NCBI RefSeq assembly: GCF_019090165.1
Contig: NZ_JAHRIB010000210.1
Coordinates: forward strand, 62,001-126,000
Reading direction: 5' to 3'
Source of the DNA: Streptomyces sp. BV286
Lineage (GTDB): Bacteria > Actinomycetota > Actinomycetes > Streptomycetales > Streptomycetaceae
DNA: 64,000 nucleotides
This document shows, piece after piece, positions 59,786-64,000 of the stretch (position 1 is its first letter; every line of letters starts with the position of its first letter). The notes under the pieces are model-generated. The model did not search any database. It saw only the letters and a program-made list of their open reading frames with translations, and had not been told where the DNA came from. The translations under genes and the position numbers were made by a program.

Positions 59786-60721
59786 TCACTCCATGGTGAG
59801 GACGACACGTCCCTGGAGCCCGCCCCTGGTCATGCGCGCGTAGGCCTGCGTCACCTCCTGCAGGGGATAGGTCTCCGCCACGCGGAGCGCCAGGTCTCCC
59901 GCCGCGGCGAGATCGGAGAGCGTGGTGAGCATCGCTGCGTCAGGGCCTACCTGCGTCAACAGAACCCTGATCCCCCGCTCGGCCTCAGGCAACGCGTCAC
60001 GTCGCGTGGTCACGAACCTGCCGCCGTCCGCCACCGCTCCGATGACGGCATCCCCCAGCCGGGCCGTGTCCAAGACGGCGTCGACTCCTTCGGCACGCAC
60101 CGTGCGGACGGCCTCCACCAGCGGCTGCGACGCCGGCACGTACACGTCGGCCCCCGCCGTCTCGGTCGCGAACCCGCCCTCGGCGGACAGGTCCGTCGCG
60201 ATGACCACGGCTCCCCGACGCTTCGCCAGCTGCACCGCGTAACCGCCGACCGCCCCCTCCGCACCGGTGATGAGCACGGTCTGGCCCGCCTGGATGCCGA
60301 GCAACTCGACGGACTGGGAAGCGGTCAGGCCGTTCAGCGGGATCGTGGCGGCGTGGACGGGGTCGACACCCGCGGGCGCCTCGGCGATCGCATGAGCGGC
60401 AACCACGACGTACTCGGCCTGACCACGGTTCAGCCCCAGGGGCAGACCGTAGCTGAACGCGATGACACTCTGTCCGGGCGTCCAGTGGCTACCCGGGCCG
60501 ACGGCATCCACGACGCCGGCGATGTCCCAGCCGAGGCCATAGGCAGCCCCCTCCGGCGGAGCGGGGAAAAAGCCCCCGCTCCAAGCCGCCGCGTCGGTCG
60601 GGTTGAGCGCGGACGCCTGGACCCTGATACGAACCTCGCTCAGGCCCGGAACAGGCTTGTCGACCTCGGCCACCTCGACAACGTCCGGGCCACCGAGCGA
60701 ACGGTAAACGGCTGCGCGCAT
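59786..60721 (-). CDS. NADP-dependent oxidoreductase (quinone oxidoreductase-like), MerR-controlled
   Basis: The 311-aa protein, from the ATG at 60721 (MRAAVYRSLGGPDVVEVAEV), has the zinc-free MDR layout (GQTVLITGAEGAVGGYAVQL). Its closest relative in the window is the equal-length enzyme at 54969. The MerR-type element at 60826-60857 lies upstream in the right orientation, so it belongs to the same regulon as the SDR and DJ-1 genes. Confidence 0.92.
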   Translation of the reverse strand: MRAAVYRSLGGPDVVEVAEVDKPVPGLSEVRIRVQASALNPTDAAAWSGGFFPAPPEGAAYGLGWDIAGVVDAVGPGSHWTPGQSVIAFSYGLPLGLNRGQAEYVVVAAHAIAEAPAGVDPVHAATIPLNGLTASQSVELLGIQAGQTVLITGAEGAVGGYAVQLAKRRGAVVIATDLSAEGGFATETAGADVYVPASQPLVEAVRTVRAEGVDAVLDTARLGDAVIGAVADGGRFVTTRRDALPEAERGIRVLLTQVGPDAAMLTTLSDLAAAGDLALRVAETYPLQEVTQAYARMTRGGLQGRVVLTME

Positions 60722-61255
60722 GAGTACTCCTGCTGTCGGTCGCACCTGCTCACAGCAGACACGGAAGATCATTGACGTAAGGAGGCGATGTCCGCAGCAA
60801 ACTTCGGAACGCCCACAGCCACCACGCTAAAACCTGACGTCAACGTCAGATGCAAGTCGACGGCTGCCGGACCCGGTGGCATCGGGGCGTCCGGAGCTGC
60901 CACCACGACCTGGACGATCCAGACAACGACGCAGCGCCACCGGTGGGCTGCCGCCGTCACGTTCAAGAACACGATCCGAGAAGCGCCTGGCCGCAGCGGT
61001 CGCCATAGCCAGGCTGCATGGCCGACATCCTTACAACCTCAGGGAATTGACAGGGCGCGGGTGTCCGGGAGGTGTCGTTGTGTCATGCCTTCCAGCTACG
61101 ACGCACACCCCGCGGGATGGGGGTCGAGCTTGTACCCCCCATAAACCCAACCTGCCACGCCTGGCGCAGAAGCGGTCTCCTGGAAGCACGCCTCGGTCAC
61201 AACACCACTGACCGTCGCGCCTTTTCCCCCACCGACCGATTATGAGGTCCACTCC
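60722..61255. other. Intergenic region with the qor promoter
   Basis: Apart from the MerR-type element at 60826-60857 I see no gene, repeat or RNA here. Confidence 0.5.
60826..60857 (-). promoter_or_regulatory. MerR-type promoter with CTGACG dyad, qor gene
   Basis: On the minus strand CTTGCAT, the dyad ATCTGACG-TTGA-CGTCAGGT (60832-60851) and TTTAGCGT. Spacing equals the promoter at 57103. It points toward the qor gene starting at 60721. Confidence 0.75.
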
Positions 61256-62377
61256 ATGGAACGTCGAAAAGCGCTCGGACTGATCGCCGCCACCGGCGCC
61301 GCCTCCTCCTTCACGGCTCTGCCCGCCTTCGGTGCGGAGCGCGGCCGTGCCGCGCGCGCCCCAGGACAGGGCAAGGCCGCGGCCAAGGGCGGCTACACCT
61401 TCGCACTGGACAAGAACGTCAAGCGGACCTCGGTGCGGTTCAAGAACCGCTACGGCATCGAGGTCGCCGCGGATCTCTATGTGCCGAAGGACGCCAGGGG
61501 AAAACTGCCGGCCTTGGCGGTCAGCGGCCCGTTCGGCGCGGTCAAGGAGCAGTCCTCGGGGCTCTACGCCAACGAGTTCGCCCGCCGCGGCTATGTCGCC
61601 CTCGCCTTCGACCCCTCCTTCACCGGGGAGAGCGGCGGCACCGTGCGCGACGTGGGCTCGCCCGACATCTACACCGAGGACTTCAGCGCCGCCGTCGACT
61701 TTCTCGGCCTGCAGAAGACCGTCGACCGCGAGCGGATCGGCGTGCAGGCCATCTGCGGCTTGAGCGGTATGGCGCTCACCGCGGCGGCTGCGGACAGCCG
61801 TATCAAGGCGGTCGCCGCGGCCTCGATGTACGACATGTCGCGCAGCATGTCCCGTGGCCACGAGGACTACTACACGCGTGAGCAGCGCCAGAAGGTCGTG
61901 GACCACCTCAGTCGGCAGCGCTGGATCGACGCCGAAAAGGGCACCTACGCGCGGCTCTCCCACGAAGTCCCCTTCGACGAGAACGGCGACGTCGCCCCCT
62001 CCAACCGCGTCCTGCCCAAGGCCCTCCCGGCGGACGCCGATCCGATCACGAAGATCTTCTTCGACTACTACCGCACCGAGCGCGGCTACCACCCGCGCTC
62101 GATCAACTCCACCACCGCGTGGACCGGGACCACGCCGATGTCGTTCTTCGCCTTCCAGCAGATGACGAACCTCGACATGCTGGCGCCCCGCAAGGCCCTG
62201 CTGGTGGCCGGCGCCGACGCGCACTCGCGCTACTACTCCGAGGACGTCCAGGCGATGGCCCCCGGCAGTGTCGACCTCGTGATCGTCCCGGGCGCGGACC
62301 ACGTCGACCTGTACGACCGCAAGGACCTCATCCCCTTCGACAGGCTCGACGAGTTCTTCACCAAGAACCTCGCCTGA
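61256..62377 (+). CDS. Tat-exported dienelactone-hydrolase-like enzyme
   Basis: The 373-aa protein has a Tat-like signal (ERRKALGLIAATGAASSFTA, then PAFGAERG) and an alpha/beta hydrolase domain of the same type as the enzyme at 44708 (AADLYVPKDARGKLPALAVS, GPFGAVKEQSSGLYANEFAR). The nucleophile elbow reads IGVQAICGLSGMA, again with Cys (167) rather than Ser; ADHVDLYDR carries the His. The YcjY-like family is little studied; substrates are unknown. Export sets this copy apart from its cytoplasmic relative. Confidence 0.86.
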   Translation: MERRKALGLIAATGAASSFTALPAFGAERGRAARAPGQGKAAAKGGYTFALDKNVKRTSVRFKNRYGIEVAADLYVPKDARGKLPALAVSGPFGAVKEQSSGLYANEFARRGYVALAFDPSFTGESGGTVRDVGSPDIYTEDFSAAVDFLGLQKTVDRERIGVQAICGLSGMALTAAAADSRIKAVAAASMYDMSRSMSRGHEDYYTREQRQKVVDHLSRQRWIDAEKGTYARLSHEVPFDENGDVAPSNRVLPKALPADADPITKIFFDYYRTERGYHPRSINSTTAWTGTTPMSFFAFQQMTNLDMLAPRKALLVAGADAHSRYYSEDVQAMAPGSVDLVIVPGADHVDLYDRKDLIPFDRLDEFFTKNLA

Positions 62378-62618
62378 CTGCAAGTGACCCCGCCAGGCCG
62401 GTACCGCCGCCGGCCTGGCGGGGCGCGTCCTCTTCGGTGTCCTGCTCCGCCTCGGCCAGGCCCGGTAGAGCGAGGCAATTGGCGGGTTCTTGTCGGCACA
62501 CCAACAGGGCGCCTGATGTGACGTGGCTCACATCGGCGACCTGTCACGTCTGGTGAGGGTTGCTTGTCCCATGGGCGTCACCGACACCGAAGCCGGTTCC
62601 CGACCTTGGGAGATCGAG

Positions 62619-63797
62619 ATGAGCAACGGCCACCACATCGTCGTCCTCGGCGCTGGATACACGGGCATGTTCAGCGCCATCCGGCTGGCCCACCGCACCC
62701 GCCGGACCAGCGTCAAGATCACCCTGGTCAACCCCTCGAGCCGGTTCGTCGAACGGCTGCGAATGCACCAGATCGCCGCCGGGCAGGAACTGACCGACCA
62801 CCAGATCCCCGTCCTGCTCGCCGGGACCGGCGTCACGTTCGTCCAGGGCGCCGCCACCGCCATCGACCCCGAGGCCCGGCAGATCACCGTCGACGACGCC
62901 GAGACCCTCGGGTACGACACACTCGTCTATGCGCTGGGCAGTTCGACCGACACCGGCAAGGTCCCCGGCGCCGACACCCACACGTTCACCCTCAACAACC
63001 CGGAGATCGCCGGTCGGTTCGCCGTGCGGCTCACCGAGGTCGCCACGTCCGGCGGGACGGTCACCGTCTGCGGCGGCGGCCTGACCGGCATCGAGGCAGC
63101 CACCGAGATCGCTGAGAGCCACCCCGGCCTGGACGTCACGCTGATCAGCCTGGCCGAGCCCGGCGGAATGATGGGCGCCAAGGCCCGCGCCTACCTCTAC
63201 CGCGCGCTGGACCGCCTCGGCGTCACTCTTGTGACCGGCGCCCGCGTCACCAAGGTGCTGCCCGACGCCGTCGAGCTGGCCGACGGCCGGCTCGTCCGCT
63301 CCGACGCCTGCCTGTGGACCACCGGCGTCAAGGTGTCGCCGCTCGCCGCCGACGCCGGGGTCGCCACCGACGGCCGCGGCCTCGTCCTGGTCGACGCCAC
63401 CCTGCGTTCGGTCTCCCACCCGGAGATCCACGCCATCGGAGACGCCGCCGCCGTCCGGCTGGGCTGGGGACAGATCCACGGCACCTGCCAGAGCGGCCTG
63501 CCCACCGCCCAGTACACCGCCGACACCATCGCGCGGCTCGTGCGCGGCAAGGCCGTCAAGCCCTTCCGCTTCGGCTACTTCCACCAGCCGGTCAGCCTCG
63601 GCCGCCGCGAAGCCGTCATCCAGTTCACCAAGGCCGACGACACCCCCCGCCGCATGCACCTCACCGGCCGGAGCGCCGTCGCGTACAAGGAGATGATCAG
63701 CGGCAGCCCGCTCACGACCTACCGGTTCAGCAAGCGCATGAACGTCACCACCATCGTCTCCAGGGGCGGCCGCGCCACCCGCGAGCCGGCGGTATGA
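62619..63797 (+). CDS. FAD-dependent pyridine nucleotide oxidoreductase (NDH-2-like)
   Basis: The 392-aa protein, from the ATG at 62619 behind GGGAGATCGAG, has two dinucleotide-binding folds: HIVVLGAGYTGMFSAIRLAH for FAD and GGTVTVCGGGLTGIEAATEI for NAD(P)H, plus the C-terminal GDAAAVRLGWGQIHGTCQSG region. It resembles type II NADH dehydrogenase and rubredoxin-reductase-like flavoproteins, without a C-terminal membrane anchor. It is followed by an ECF sigma gene, a pairing seen for ECF41-type sigma factors. Confidence 0.88.
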   Translation: MSNGHHIVVLGAGYTGMFSAIRLAHRTRRTSVKITLVNPSSRFVERLRMHQIAAGQELTDHQIPVLLAGTGVTFVQGAATAIDPEARQITVDDAETLGYDTLVYALGSSTDTGKVPGADTHTFTLNNPEIAGRFAVRLTEVATSGGTVTVCGGGLTGIEAATEIAESHPGLDVTLISLAEPGGMMGAKARAYLYRALDRLGVTLVTGARVTKVLPDAVELADGRLVRSDACLWTTGVKVSPLAADAGVATDGRGLVLVDATLRSVSHPEIHAIGDAAAVRLGWGQIHGTCQSGLPTAQYTADTIARLVRGKAVKPFRFGYFHQPVSLGRREAVIQFTKADDTPRRMHLTGRSAVAYKEMISGSPLTTYRFSKRMNVTTIVSRGGRATREPAV

Positions 63798-63869
63798 CGG
63801 GCACAGCGGCTCCCAGCGCCGCGATCTCGAGCCTTGCCGCCCTGGTTACGCCGCTGGCAGCATGAGCCG

Positions 63870-64000
63870 ATGGTCGACACCAGATCTGAGCAGGACCCCT
63901 ATATCGAGCACCGCAGGCTGCTGTTCGCCACCGCGTACCGCATGCTGGGCAGCGTCGCCGACGCCGAGGACGTCCTGCAGGACGCGTGGCTGAGCTGGAA
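63870..64000 (+). CDS. ECF sigma factor (SigJ/ECF41-like), 5' part
   Basis: The reading frame from the ATG at 63870 gives MVDTRSEQDPYIEHRRLLFA, TAYRMLGSVADAEDVLQDAW and LSW up to the window edge. LLFATAYRMLGSVADAEDVLQDAWL is sigma region 2 as in SigJ/ECF41 proteins, which carry an extra SnoaL-like C-terminal domain and are genetically linked to oxidoreductases. The rest lies outside the window. Confidence 0.88.
   Translation, partial: MVDTRSEQDPYIEHRRLLFATAYRMLGSVADAEDVLQDAWLSW

Noticed and set aside
1..64000. CRISPR arrays, tRNA or rRNA genes, intact insertion sequences
   Set aside because: I looked for regularly spaced repeats, tRNA-like clover-leaf sequence, transposase motifs and terminal inverted repeats and found none that hold up.

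Overview
The window is high-GC (roughly 70%) actinobacterial DNA, most likely from a Streptomyces-type chromosome. The signs are strong G/C bias at third codon positions, many GTG and one TTG start, Tat signal peptides, MmyB-like regulators, a fused coenzyme-B12 isobutyryl-CoA mutase (IcmF), a CU044_5270/sigma-factor pair, a SpoIIE phosphatase with an ANTAR domain, and mycothiol-era enzyme families. I see no rRNA, tRNA, CRISPR array, intact transposon or prophage. The region looks like an accessory part of the chromosome: many small single-regulator/one-to-three-gene units and an unusual number of decayed gene remnants.

Layout. 1-5955: a fructan/fructose utilisation locus, with the 5' end of a secreted GH32 enzyme, a PfkB sugar kinase, a single-ATPase-domain sugar ABC transporter (binding protein, permease, ATPase) and a LacI regulator. 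Two matching pairs of 14-bp operators sit in front of the GH32 gene and in the divergent kinase/transporter promoter region. 5956-10431: decayed fragments, an orphan Tat-exported binding protein, a 51-aa membrane protein and a glutathionyl-hydroquinone-reductase-like enzyme. 11071-14892: a winged-helix regulator, a DszC-like flavin enzyme, an Rrf2 regulator and a Tat-exported sulfite-oxidase-type molybdoenzyme. 15170-19802: a ferredoxin-domain remnant, then icmF and a 3-hydroxyacyl-CoA dehydrogenase. 19869-22620: LysR with a divergent F420/NADP-type reductase and an epimerase-like SDR. 22856-29457: sigma factor with its CU044_5270 partner, a secreted esterase, and two cell-wall hydrolase-like genes. 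29988-38830: TauE/SafE transporter, an anti-sigma/anti-anti-sigma pair, aldo/keto reductase, amidohydrolase, Na+/H+ antiporter, and a small oxidoreductase/cupin/CMD cluster.

39351-45619 holds three paralogous 289-aa MmyB-like regulators with a flavodoxin-fold protein, a SnoaL protein, a DJ-1/PfpI protein and a dienelactone-hydrolase-like enzyme. Four promoters there share one architecture (a G3A-rich box, then CCCCCT, 18 bp, then a TGCRA-type -10 region). At the three regulator genes this sits so close to the ATG that the mRNAs are probably leaderless. 46060-54181: SpoIIE phosphatase, HxlR regulator, DUF6461 protein, a thioredoxin-like protein without its CxxC, and a PucR regulator divergent from a ferredoxin reductase plus fatty-acyl desaturase pair.

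54520-60721 is a quinone/aldehyde-type redox region: qor plus SRPBCC with LysR, and a MerR unit controlling an SDR, a DJ-1 protein and a second qor through repeated CTGACG-N4-CGTCAG dyads. A further copy of that dyad lies 40 kb away in front of the ferredoxin remnant at 15.2 kb. The window closes with a Tat-exported hydrolase and an NDH-2-like flavoprotein, followed by the 5' end of an ECF sigma factor gene.

The two most novel-looking systems are the MmyB-like regulator triplet with its shared, apparently leaderless promoter, and the MerR/SDR/DJ-1/qor regulon defined by its operator copies. Functional names rest on motif recognition by eye; no database search was run.
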